In this document: in pieces, positions 26,803 to 35,691 of the stretch
Numbering within the stretch: position 1 is the first letter of the stretch
Layout: each line of letters starts with the position of its first letter
NCBI RefSeq assembly: GCF_900091655.1
Contig: NZ_LT594621.1
Coordinates: 2,232,001-2,296,000 of the forward strand
Direction: 5' to 3'
DNA: 64,000 bases
Source: Culturomica massiliensis
GTDB taxonomy: Bacteria > Bacteroidota > Bacteroidia > Bacteroidales > Marinifilaceae
Notes under the pieces: model-generated
What the model was told of the DNA's origin: nothing
What the model saw: only the letters and a program-made list of their open reading frames with translations
The model's database searches: none
Program-made: the position numbers and the translations under genes

Positions 26803-27375
26803 ATGAAAATAGAATTTAAAAAACAGCTAATCTACTGGGCCAATATCATTCTGTTAACGGTAAATGTCACTTTTTTCATTTTCCTGTTTCCGGCAGGCAA
26901 AGATGAAATCCCGACAAGAAGCGAGACCGAACTTTCAAATGAGTTCATCAAAAACGAACTGGGATTTACAGACGGACAATTCCAACTGTTGATGGACGCC
27001 GATCGGGAAATCCAGTATAAATATCAAATCGTATTGAAACTATTGTGTCAAAATCGTTATCGCTTATTAAATGAATTGGCTAAGCCGTATCCTTCTGAAA
27101 TACAAATGGACAGTCTGGCAGAAATGATCGGCTTCCTTCACCGGGCTTTAAAAAAGCAAACGATTGAACACCTTATGAACATCAAAAAAACTTGTACTCC
27201 GGAACAAACGGGCCGTCTGAACGACATTTTCAGACAAATGCTGGATATGGACCATTATTGTCCGTTCTGTAAAGAAAAATGTTCTGTAACTCAAAAAAAC
27301 GAGCGCTATCCGGTATTCTTTCCCTACGATCACGAAGCAGAGGCTAAGATGAGGGAACAACTGGGACAACACTGA
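26803..27375 (+). CDS. CnrX/ZraP-like periplasmic sensor with C-terminal Cys motif
   Basis: A 190-residue protein with one N-terminal membrane helix (about 9-30) and a helical periplasmic domain. The domain looks like the Spy/CpxP/ZraP/CnrX superfamily: a first hairpin (about 45-90), a second helix pair, and an LTxxQ-like turn TCTPEQTGRLNDIFRQML (about 127-144). After it comes DHYCPFCKEKC (about 148-158), an extra CxxC...C cluster suited to metal or redox sensing. It starts 7 bp after the sigma gene and is followed by a small membrane protein. By analogy with Cupriavidus CnrX it would sense a metal and signal release of the sigma factor; the metal is unknown. Confidence 0.72.
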   Translation: MKIEFKKQLIYWANIILLTVNVTFFIFLFPAGKDEIPTRSETELSNEFIKNELGFTDGQFQLLMDADREIQYKYQIVLKLLCQNRYRLLNELAKPYPSEIQMDSLAEMIGFLHRALKKQTIEHLMNIKKTCTPEQTGRLNDIFRQMLDMDHYCPFCKEKCSVTQKNERYPVFFPYDHEAEAKMREQLGQH

Positions 27376-27493
27376 ATATTTCAGGCGTGTTTGTTCTGAC
27401 AAGGTGTGAATATTAAAACGGGAACGATCTCTGGTCAGGTATAAATGTTTCCGATTGTGTGTAAAAATGGTGCAATTGAAAATATACAATGTT

Positions 27494-27790
27494 ATGGCGT
27501 GGGAAAAAATAATCGAAAAAGATAAAATTACATCCGTCAGTGATGAATTTTACGACAATGTGCTGAAAAAATTGAGAATACATATCCAATCCCGCAAAAC
27601 AGAACGTTTTTTTCATAAAAAGCATATCTGGATGAGTGTGGCAGCAGGAATACTGCTGGGATTGATCATGCTGAATCTGCAGAACCACATACAGGAATCG
27701 GAATTGAAAATATCTCAAATGGAAGCCTGGATCAACCGCTACTACCTGGACGATATGGTCATAGAAAAAGTGGATTGTACCATTTTTTAA
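27494..27790 (+). CDS. Small single-span membrane protein, possible CnrY-like anti-sigma
   Basis: About 98 residues from ATG at 27494 (other in-frame starts are ATG 27467 and TTG 27455, but the extra codons look like leader). The first ~45 residues are charged and helical (WEKIIEKDKITSVSDEFY), then one membrane helix (IWMSVAAGILLGLIMLNL), then a short periplasmic helix. Basic residues before the helix place the N-terminus inside. This size and topology match CnrY, the anti-sigma partner of CnrX/CnrH, although no sequence match can be claimed. It sits between the sensor and the TonB receptor. Confidence 0.6.
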   Translation: MAWEKIIEKDKITSVSDEFYDNVLKKLRIHIQSRKTERFFHKKHIWMSVAAGILLGLIMLNLQNHIQESELKISQMEAWINRYYLDDMVIEKVDCTIF

Positions 27791-27833
27791 ACTGACATAA
27801 CCCTAAAACTACTAACCGCTAATCCATAAAATC

Positions 27834-30668
27834 ATGAATTTAAGGAACATTTTCTTATTCATCTTGGTGATCTTGTTACCGGGACCGTTATCCTTACAGG
27901 CCCAATCCAGCAAGTTCACGCTTTCGGGGACGGTCATCGATGCCAAAACCGGAGAAACCATACCTTATGTGACGATTTTGGTCAAAGAATTATCCCTTTG
28001 GACAACCTCCGATGTCGACGGGAATTTTATCCTCAAAGACATCGCCGGAGGAGAATATACGCTGGAAGCCAAATGTCTGGGCTTCGAGGAGTATTCCGTC
28101 AGAATCATCATACGCCAGAACATATCCAAATACCAGCTAAAGCTCCAGGCACAGTCACTGGCATTGGATGAAGTGACCGTAACGGCCACCGATGCCAGAA
28201 AAATGAACAGTACGTCCAACATCAGCAAGACAGCCCTGGAACACTTACAAGCAGCCAATATTCAGGATGCTATGCAATTATTGCCCGGTTCCCTGACAAA
28301 AAACCCCCAACTGACAAGTGTCGCCAAAGTTACGATCCGGGACATCTCGGGTACGAACAGTGCCATCTCGCTGGGTACCTCCATTATTGTCGACGGAGCA
28401 AAAATTTCCAACGACGCCAACATGCAGATGGTATCGGGCGGTAATCCGGCCTCTTCCTCCACCAGCGGCACAGGAGTCGATGCCCGGCAAATTCCGGTAG
28501 ACAACATCGAATCCATAGAAGTCATCAGAGGAGTCGCCTCTGCAGAATACGGTGACCTGAACTCCGGTGCCGTCATTGTCAAGACGAAAGCGGGGAAAGC
28601 CCCCTGGGAAGCCCGTTTTAAAACAGACCCACACCTGAAACAAGCCTCCCTGAGTAAAGGGTTTGCTTTAGGTCCGAACAAAGGATTTTTAAACTTCGAT
28701 GCCGATTATGCCAAGGCATTGAGTGACATACGTACCCCCTCCCGCTCCTACGGCAGAGGTACGCTACAGATCGGTTACTCCAATATCTTCAACACCAAGG
28801 GCCGTCCTGTCAGTTTTAACGCCAAACTGAACGGTAGCATAACGATGGATAAAGTGAAAAAAGATCCGGACCAGTCTTTAGACGAATTGACCAAATCCGA
28901 AGACAACAAAATAGGATTGAATTTTTTCGGTAACTGGATGGTGAAAAAGCCTTGGCTTACCAGTCTGGAATACAGTGCCTCCGGCTCTTATGGACGTCAA
29001 TACAACAGAAACAAAGAGTGGCATTCTGCTGTCAAACTGCCTAATACCAATGCGAAAGAACCGGGAGAACATCTGGGCGTATTACTGCCTTACGAATATT
29101 TCAGTGACTTGAGGATCGAAGGTATTCCGATTTATGCACAAGCCAAATTAACGGCCAATGTAACCGGGAAGTACGGTAAAATATACAATAATTTTATGCT
29201 CGGAGCGGAATGGACCACCAAGGGGAACCGGGGCGACGGCAAGACATTCGACTCACATTATCCGCCGGCCCAGAACCTGCGTCCCCGGCCTTTTAAAGAC
29301 ATTCCGTTCATTCACGAATACACCGGATTTGCAGAAGATAAAGTCATCCTTCCGTTCAGCGAAGAAATATCATTTCAATTTTCTGCCGGCGTACGCCTGA
29401 CCAATATTGCCACTAAAGCTGCCGATTACGACATCACCGTCGACCCCCGCTTCAATGCTAAATTGACGCTGATCGACCGTAATTATAACCGGGAAGGTAT
29501 ACAATATCTGAGTGTCCGGGGCGGCTGGGGTATCCTTACCAAAATGCCGACCCTGGCCCACTTATACCCCGATCCGGTATATTCCGATCATATCAGCTTT
29601 AATTACAACGATGATGCCAATAACTATAATTTGACGGTGATCACCACCGATGTGCAAAAAACGGAAAACCCGAACCTGAAACTCCCCTCCAGTCGTAACA
29701 TGGAAATCGGACTGGACCTGAAAGCATTCGGTATAACCGGAAATTTTACCTATTTTAAAGAGAAATTGACCCACGCATTTACATGGGAAAGTACGGCCCG
29801 TCCCTCCAACTACAGACAGTATAATTACGACCCGATGATGGGACGGCCGGAATACACAAACGGAGAGGTAACAGTAGGCGGTACACCGGTAGGGTATCAG
29901 ACGATCAATACCTTTTTAGGTTACAGACTCCCCGGAAACGGTATGACCATCAATAAATGGGGGATCGAATACAACCTGGATTTCGGAAAAATCAATCCGC
30001 TCCAAACTTCTGTTATTATAGACGGGGCTTATTTCAATCAGAAAGAACACAACGATGTATTGCAAACAGGTTATGTAAGCGACATGGTCGACGGCAAACC
30101 TTACCCTTACATGGGCATCTACGCCGGAGGCAATGGCAGTAGCAACGGCACAAAAATGCAGCGCCTGAACACCAATATACGCCTCATTACCCATATCCCG
30201 CAATTGCGGTTGATCGTCACCTTATCCGGTCAATGCGTATGGATGGACAAAAACCAGGTATTTAACAAATACCGCGGGATCAACATGGTATACATGCAGG
30301 ATGACGACGGAAATTATGTTTTCGGTGATCCGGGCAAAGACATGAAATACCTGAAATGTGTCAATCCGGTTGCTTATATGGACACCTACGGCATGGTTCA
30401 TCTTTTCACCGACAAAGAGGCCAATGACCCCTTATTCCAGAAAATGATACTCAAAAACAGGGCCAGTACATTTGCAGAAAATGATCCCAGTCCCTATTTT
30501 ATGCTGAATATGCGTCTGACCAAAGAAATCGGGAACTATGCTTCACTCTCATTCTACGCTAACAATTTCACCAATGCCCGGCCGAAACGCTATTTAAAAG
30601 CCAACGGTATGGATGTCAGAATGAACTCCGGAATTTTCTTCGGTGCAGAGATCAGCCTGAAATTTTAA
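27834..30668 (+). CDS. TonB-dependent outer-membrane receptor with CarboxypepD_reg-like domain
   Basis: A 944-residue outer-membrane transporter. Signal peptide (about 1-23), then a CarboxypepD_reg-like domain (about 28-110; FTLSGTVIDAKTGETIPYVTI), a plug with IQDAMQLLPG and IDNIESIEVIRGVASAEYGD-type motif (about 140-255), and a 22-strand barrel ending in an aromatic residue (SLKF). It belongs to the receptor type that travels with DUF4876 and DUF6850 proteins rather than with SusD, so a large glycan substrate is unlikely; metals or metallophores fit the regulator upstream better. It begins 43 bp after the small membrane protein and 23 bp before the lipoprotein. Confidence 0.9.
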   Translation: MNLRNIFLFILVILLPGPLSLQAQSSKFTLSGTVIDAKTGETIPYVTILVKELSLWTTSDVDGNFILKDIAGGEYTLEAKCLGFEEYSVRIIIRQNISKYQLKLQAQSLALDEVTVTATDARKMNSTSNISKTALEHLQAANIQDAMQLLPGSLTKNPQLTSVAKVTIRDISGTNSAISLGTSIIVDGAKISNDANMQMVSGGNPASSSTSGTGVDARQIPVDNIESIEVIRGVASAEYGDLNSGAVIVKTKAGKAPWEARFKTDPHLKQASLSKGFALGPNKGFLNFDADYAKALSDIRTPSRSYGRGTLQIGYSNIFNTKGRPVSFNAKLNGSITMDKVKKDPDQSLDELTKSEDNKIGLNFFGNWMVKKPWLTSLEYSASGSYGRQYNRNKEWHSAVKLPNTNAKEPGEHLGVLLPYEYFSDLRIEGIPIYAQAKLTANVTGKYGKIYNNFMLGAEWTTKGNRGDGKTFDSHYPPAQNLRPRPFKDIPFIHEYTGFAEDKVILPFSEEISFQFSAGVRLTNIATKAADYDITVDPRFNAKLTLIDRNYNREGIQYLSVRGGWGILTKMPTLAHLYPDPVYSDHISFNYNDDANNYNLTVITTDVQKTENPNLKLPSSRNMEIGLDLKAFGITGNFTYFKEKLTHAFTWESTARPSNYRQYNYDPMMGRPEYTNGEVTVGGTPVGYQTINTFLGYRLPGNGMTINKWGIEYNLDFGKINPLQTSVIIDGAYFNQKEHNDVLQTGYVSDMVDGKPYPYMGIYAGGNGSSNGTKMQRLNTNIRLITHIPQLRLIVTLSGQCVWMDKNQVFNKYRGINMVYMQDDDGNYVFGDPGKDMKYLKCVNPVAYMDTYGMVHLFTDKEANDPLFQKMILKNRASTFAENDPSPYFMLNMRLTKEIGNYASLSFYANNFTNARPKRYLKANGMDVRMNSGIFFGAEISLKF

Positions 30669-30691
30669 TACACACTTTAAAGCAGACGAAC

Positions 30692-31873
30692 ATGAAAACA
30701 TATTATATTTTTAGTATCCTGACCTTATTTTTATGTACAGGATGCCTGAAAGAAGAGAAAATCGACACCCAAATCCGTATTGGGATCGAATTCCCGGAAG
30801 ACTTCCAACATATCTCCCGAAGCGGTATCCCCGTCAAGCTGTATAACACTGCCTCCGGACGTTACTACACGTCTGTGACGAATGAAGAAGGCATAGCAAA
30901 TCTGGACGTCGAATACGGCTTTTACGATGCCATCGTACAATATCAATTGACAGAGGAGTACAACACTTACGTTTTCAACGGAAGATACAGCGATATCGTA
31001 TTGGCTCCCGGCCGGGAAGACATAAACGATTTTTACACCGTACCCCTGACCTATGCTTTGAAATCGAATCTGATTATCCGGGAAATTTATTTCGGAGGAT
31101 GTATGACGGACGACGGCATTACATACAGCAATGACAATTACCTGGCTATTTACAACAACTCCGAACAAATAGCTTACCTGGACAGTATCTGCCTCGGATT
31201 TGTCGCACCGATTACCAGTGCCAGCAAAAGTAACTTCGTCAAACCGGACGGCACATTGATGGATTTACTGCCCGTAGCCATGATGGCCTGGCAAATACCC
31301 GGTAGCGGAACGGATTATCCGCTCCAACCGGGAGAAGAGGTCGTTATTGCAGTTAATGCAGTCAACCACAAAGCCAGACATACGGAATCCGTCGATCTGT
31401 CTCACGTAAAATTTGCATTCTACAATGTAAACCTCTCCATGCAGGAAGCCCCAGCCCCCGGAGTTATTTCATTGAACCTGATCTGGAAAGGTCCGGGAGA
31501 AGCTTACGGACTGGTGCCTAACGGCGGACCGGCAATGATTATGTTTAAAATTCCGGGCAACGCCACCGACTATGCTTCCGATGCCAGCCATCTGATGCAG
31601 GATCCCGTTACCCATACCGGTCTCTATCATCTGATGATAGATAAAGAATGGGTTGTAGACGGTATCGAATGTATTCAAAGCAAATCCGCTGTATACAAAC
31701 GACTGACATCCAATGTAGATGCAGGATTCGTCTGTCAGGAAAAACTATATTCCGGTCTTTCTGTACAACGTAAGGTTGAAAAAACGGCAGACAACGGACA
31801 AATCATTTATATGGATAGCAACAATTCTTCGGAAGACGTCGAAGTCCTGCCGGCCAGCTTGAGAAACAAATAA
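30692..31873 (+). CDS. DUF4876 lipoprotein
   Basis: A 393-residue lipoprotein, signal peptide with lipobox LCTGC (Cys about 17). The early part is a carboxypeptidase-regulatory-like beta-sandwich (ISRSGIPVKLYNTASGRYYT, about 38-57), followed by the DUF4876 core, recognisable by LIIREIYFGGCMTDDG and YLAIYNNSEQIAYLDS. DUF4876 proteins occur next to a particular class of TonB receptor in Bacteroidota, as here, and are thought to be surface partners, though no function is proven. Spacing of 23 bp to the receptor implies one transcript. Confidence 0.85.
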   Translation: MKTYYIFSILTLFLCTGCLKEEKIDTQIRIGIEFPEDFQHISRSGIPVKLYNTASGRYYTSVTNEEGIANLDVEYGFYDAIVQYQLTEEYNTYVFNGRYSDIVLAPGREDINDFYTVPLTYALKSNLIIREIYFGGCMTDDGITYSNDNYLAIYNNSEQIAYLDSICLGFVAPITSASKSNFVKPDGTLMDLLPVAMMAWQIPGSGTDYPLQPGEEVVIAVNAVNHKARHTESVDLSHVKFAFYNVNLSMQEAPAPGVISLNLIWKGPGEAYGLVPNGGPAMIMFKIPGNATDYASDASHLMQDPVTHTGLYHLMIDKEWVVDGIECIQSKSAVYKRLTSNVDAGFVCQEKLYSGLSVQRKVEKTADNGQIIYMDSNNSSEDVEVLPASLRNK

Positions 31874-31962
31874 ACAGGCAATGCATTTATAACCGGAAAC
31901 GCAACCGGGAAACATGACTAGATTACGAATGAAACCCATGGTTTCACTAAATAACAGCACAA

Positions 31963-33540
31963 ATGAAAAATTCTAAAATATATCTGTTCAGCCTGGGAAT
32001 TATACTTGCATTCACTGCAAATACCCTGGGACAGGAAAAGAATTACTACCGGATGGAACGTCTCAAAGCGAACAATCCGTGGATCACATCACACAATGCC
32101 GCCGGTCTCACGACGAACAGATCTGACCGGTTTTCCGTCGTAGAAGGCAGTTGGCAATACGAGAACGGCAAATTCAGAAATGTACAGGATCCCAGCAGTT
32201 TCAACCGCATGAGCTTACTCACAGAATCGATTTTACAATTGAATAAAGTTTATTTTTATGGAAAATTTTCATTCGATTATAATATTCGTAAGAATATGGG
32301 TTGGACCAATGTGCTCTCTACTTATAACACGCCCATTTATCTGGCCGACAGCGTTCCCGGGGAACAAACGATGGAAGTATACCGCATCGACGGAGGCGTA
32401 GGTTATCCGTTGGGAAAACATTTTGCCATAGGTGCGAAGATCGGTTATGAAACGACAAGTAATGCCAAACACAAAGATGCCCGTAATCAAAATACTTACA
32501 TGAACCTTAATCTCTATCCGGGTATTATGTTTCAAACCGGTCCGTTACGTATCGGAGCCAACATGATCTACCAGAAAATGACCGAACTAGTCGATGTCAA
32601 GGTCATCGGCTCGGGTAAAATACATGAGATATTCGAATTCGAAGGCCTTTGGCATTACAAATCCTATATTATGACAGACGGAGGCGGCAGCATCGAGCGC
32701 GACTATCAGCAAGAAACCTACGGAGGATCTGTACAAGCCGAAATATTCAGCAAAAAATTCAGTTTTTTCAATGAATTCTCTTTCAGCCAACGCAAACAGG
32801 AAAGCTTTCCCAGCGGTTTTACCAATGAAAAAAGCGGAGAAATAAAAGAAAGAATATACGACTATAACGGACTTTTACATATAAACGGTAAAAAATACGA
32901 TCATTACCTTTCACTCGCCCTCCGGACATCCAATTGCCTGATGTACGAAAACATTCAGCAAATAGAAATCATCGATCAAAATGAAGTGTGGGTACAATAC
33001 GGCATCAAAAATAAAGCGTATACCGATGTCGTCAATGCTGATGTTTACTATCAGCTTTTCAGAAACCGTACAGCCTATAACAGCTCCTGGGATGCCCGTA
33101 TAGGAGCCAGAGGATTCTCCGTCAAAAGAGGGTACAGGCTATACCCGGCTAAATTTACCCAGGAACTGGAAAATTACGAAGGCTATCTCTCTTTTAACAA
33201 AAACTTTCTACGCCATAAAGGCATGTTCGATTGCCGGATAGATTTGGCTTATACCATCGGAGACGGAAAACGGCTCGAAACAAAAACGGAAGCGACAGGT
33301 GAAATCCCGGATAACGACCAATACAAAAGGCGTGACGATTTACTGACCCGGGAATTCGAATACCTTACTTCCGATCGTTTCAGGGGAGGACTTAATATCC
33401 GCTACACCCGTTTCCTCAATAAAGCCAAAGGTATGAATTTATACGGAGATGCCAGATTTATATATAACCGTTCACTGAACGGCGAATTTCAAGACAAAAC
33501 CAGAACAAACATACAGGCCCTCATCGGATTTGCTTTCTGA
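31963..33540 (+). CDS. DUF6850 outer-membrane beta-barrel protein
   Basis: A 525-residue protein with a signal peptide (about 1-23) and alternating beta strands through its length, ending in aromatic FAF, typical of an outer-membrane barrel. The N-terminal block MERLKANNPWITSHNAAGL and VVEGSWQYENGKFR identify the DUF6850 family, usually encoded with DUF4876 and a TonB receptor. Function is unknown; a second pore or an accessory barrel in the same uptake route is an inference. It follows DUF4876 after 89 bp. An inverted repeat lies in the 194 bp before the next gene. Confidence 0.8.
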   Translation: MKNSKIYLFSLGIILAFTANTLGQEKNYYRMERLKANNPWITSHNAAGLTTNRSDRFSVVEGSWQYENGKFRNVQDPSSFNRMSLLTESILQLNKVYFYGKFSFDYNIRKNMGWTNVLSTYNTPIYLADSVPGEQTMEVYRIDGGVGYPLGKHFAIGAKIGYETTSNAKHKDARNQNTYMNLNLYPGIMFQTGPLRIGANMIYQKMTELVDVKVIGSGKIHEIFEFEGLWHYKSYIMTDGGGSIERDYQQETYGGSVQAEIFSKKFSFFNEFSFSQRKQESFPSGFTNEKSGEIKERIYDYNGLLHINGKKYDHYLSLALRTSNCLMYENIQQIEIIDQNEVWVQYGIKNKAYTDVVNADVYYQLFRNRTAYNSSWDARIGARGFSVKRGYRLYPAKFTQELENYEGYLSFNKNFLRHKGMFDCRIDLAYTIGDGKRLETKTEATGEIPDNDQYKRRDDLLTREFEYLTSDRFRGGLNIRYTRFLNKAKGMNLYGDARFIYNRSLNGEFQDKTRTNIQALIGFAF

Positions 33541-33575
33541 CAAGCCCGTTGACTGATTTAAAGCCTGGTCTAAAA

Positions 33576-33642
33576 CTGTAAATTTTAAATTATCTGACAA
33601 CCCGATTCATGATCAGATTCTTTTAATCTAAAATTTACAATT
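33576..33642. repeat. AT-rich intergenic inverted repeat
   Basis: Left arm 33576-33592 (CTGTAAATTTTAAATTA) and right arm 33624-33642 pair with about two mismatches around a 31-nt spacer. Same sequence type as copies at 46535-46606 and near 39503-39635. It may act as a terminator or processing site, or be a small mobile palindrome. Confidence 0.55.
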
Positions 33643-33734
33643 AAAACATTGGTTTTTATTTTGAATATAGGGTATCAAAATGTGTTATTCATCATTTCAG
33701 CTTACATAAAATACAAACACCTAAATAAAATATC

Positions 33735-35687
33735 ATGAAAAAAAATAGTTGGAAACATGTTCTGCAACTTGGCGTTATCGCTCTCATTGCAGGATTTATC
33801 TTGAAAGTATTCTTCGGAGGAGCCCCGGCCAATGTGGAAAGTTATTGTCCTTTCGGAGGATTAGAATCATTGGCGACCTATCTGAACACAGAAACCCTGG
33901 CTTGCAGTATGTCGGTCATTCAAATTACGATGGGTGTCATGCTCGCCGTATGTGTCATATTATTCAGCCGGCTTTTCTGCGGTTATGTCTGCCCGTTAGG
34001 GACCGTTTCCGAATGGTTGGGTAAATGGGGACGGAAAATGAAGATCAATCACACAATCCCAACCGCATCTGTTGCTGACAGAGCATTAAGAATCGTCAAA
34101 TACATATTGCTTTTCTGGATATTCTACATGACATTAGCCAGCAGTGAACTGTTCTGTAAGAACTTTGACCCTTACTATGCGGTAGCCACCGGATTTCAAG
34201 GTGAAATCACAGTATGGATGTCCGTTATTTCCCTTCTTCTCCTCGTGGTCGGTAATCTGACGATCCGGATGTTCTGGTGTAAATACATATGCCCGCTGGG
34301 AGCCTTGAGTATCATATTCAAATTTACACTTACGTTTATCGCGATATTATTACTTACCGTATTGCTGAATTACACCGGCGTAGTTCATATCTCTGTCATT
34401 TGGGCATTGGGTATTACAAGTATTATCACTTATTTTTATGAAATCATTCTGCACAAGAGCAAAACCTTCCCGCTTCTGAATATTGTACGTGATAACGAAA
34501 AATGTAATCATTGTGGAGTATGTACAAAAAAATGCCCGCATGCCATTAACCTGACGAAAAGCAAAGTAATAAAAGACGTCGACTGTACACTTTGCGGAGA
34601 ATGTATCGCTTCCTGCCATCAACAGGCACTTAGTGTCAACGGTAAAACCGCCTTCCGTTGGATACCTGCCGTACTGGTTGTTGTACTCTTCTTTTTCAGT
34701 ATCTGGACAAGCAGCCATTGGGAATTGCCGACAATAAGCGAACGTTGGGGTGATACCTCCAAACACCTCGTTATGTTTGAAAAAGAAGGAATGCGAACAG
34801 TAAAATGTTACGGCAGTTCAAAAGCTTTCTCGGCTAAAATGCAACACGTACCGGGCGTTTACGGAGTAACGACCTATGTCAACCGTTTCGCAGTTCAAGT
34901 GTATTACGATCCTCAGGAAACAACTCAGGAAGAAGTTGAAAAAGCCATGTTTACCCCTACAAAGCGTAAACTCGAGACCCCACCGGCCGAAATCGATAAA
35001 TTGAAAATCATCACATTAGGCGTTGAAAATCTTTTCGACAGGATGGACATTGTTTATCTGGGAAATATCATACGCAGCCACGGAGGTTTCTACGGCATTG
35101 TTTCCGAATACGACTGTCCTGTTCGTATCAAATTGTATATGGATATCAATAAACAAATTGACAAAAAGGAACTAAAATCAATTGTGGAAACCCCGGAATA
35201 CGACATGCCGCAACACGGAGGAACCGTTCAGAAAATCAAATGTGATTACCGGTTGATATCTCTTTCTGAAAAAGTGGATACCATCGGACGACTGGAATTT
35301 TTACAGGAAATGTTTCCAAAATCCGGAACGACATTTAAACAAGCCGACGAAACTTACAAAGGAAAAGAAACAGCCGTATATGAAATAGAGTTCCCGCAAC
35401 TGGATTTACCGATGTATCAGAATATGCTCCCTTATTTTGCCAATTTCATCTCTGTAAAACCGGGAATTATCGGATTCGAAACAGCATTGAAAATAGATGT
35501 ACCGGTCATCCGGATCACCTATGCCAAAGAAGCTGCGACGGAAGAAGATATATGGAACATATTGCAGGAACCGCAATGGACAATCCATTACTCCGACGGG
35601 ACAACAGAGGATATCAATGCTCCTTATAATTTTGAACAGCCGGGTACAACCCTGTCCCCGGATTCTCAATCTGCAGAAATAAAATAA
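33735..35687 (+). CDS. Membrane 4Fe-4S protein (NapH/YccM-like) with HMA-like repeats
   Basis: A 650-residue inner-membrane electron-transfer protein. The N-terminal half has about six membrane helices with ESYCPFGGLE (about 35-45), CGYVCPLGTVSEW and CKYICPLGAL, cysteine motifs of the NapH/NosR-like ferredoxin family, followed by two cytoplasmic-type [4Fe-4S] motifs, CNHCGVCTKKCP and CTLCGECIASC. After a last helix (about 315-332) come about three ferredoxin-like beta-alpha-beta modules (about 348-415, 421-495, 545-640) that resemble heavy-metal-associated (HMA) domains, e.g. MQHVPGVYGVTTYVN and VQVYYDP, but without their CxxC. It could pass electrons outward to reduce an imported metal or ligand. 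It ends 4 bp before the S46 peptidase gene. Confidence 0.78.
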   Translation: MKKNSWKHVLQLGVIALIAGFILKVFFGGAPANVESYCPFGGLESLATYLNTETLACSMSVIQITMGVMLAVCVILFSRLFCGYVCPLGTVSEWLGKWGRKMKINHTIPTASVADRALRIVKYILLFWIFYMTLASSELFCKNFDPYYAVATGFQGEITVWMSVISLLLLVVGNLTIRMFWCKYICPLGALSIIFKFTLTFIAILLLTVLLNYTGVVHISVIWALGITSIITYFYEIILHKSKTFPLLNIVRDNEKCNHCGVCTKKCPHAINLTKSKVIKDVDCTLCGECIASCHQQALSVNGKTAFRWIPAVLVVVLFFFSIWTSSHWELPTISERWGDTSKHLVMFEKEGMRTVKCYGSSKAFSAKMQHVPGVYGVTTYVNRFAVQVYYDPQETTQEEVEKAMFTPTKRKLETPPAEIDKLKIITLGVENLFDRMDIVYLGNIIRSHGGFYGIVSEYDCPVRIKLYMDINKQIDKKELKSIVETPEYDMPQHGGTVQKIKCDYRLISLSEKVDTIGRLEFLQEMFPKSGTTFKQADETYKGKETAVYEIEFPQLDLPMYQNMLPYFANFISVKPGIIGFETALKIDVPVIRITYAKEAATEEDIWNILQEPQWTIHYSDGTTEDINAPYNFEQPGTTLSPDSQSAEIK

Positions 35688-35691
35688 AGAT

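Noticed and set aside
27834..31873. TonB receptor plus DUF4876 as a SusC/SusD pair
   Set aside because: The lipoprotein has no SusD/RagB helical features and the receptor goes with DUF4876/DUF6850, so a polysaccharide-utilisation locus is not supported.
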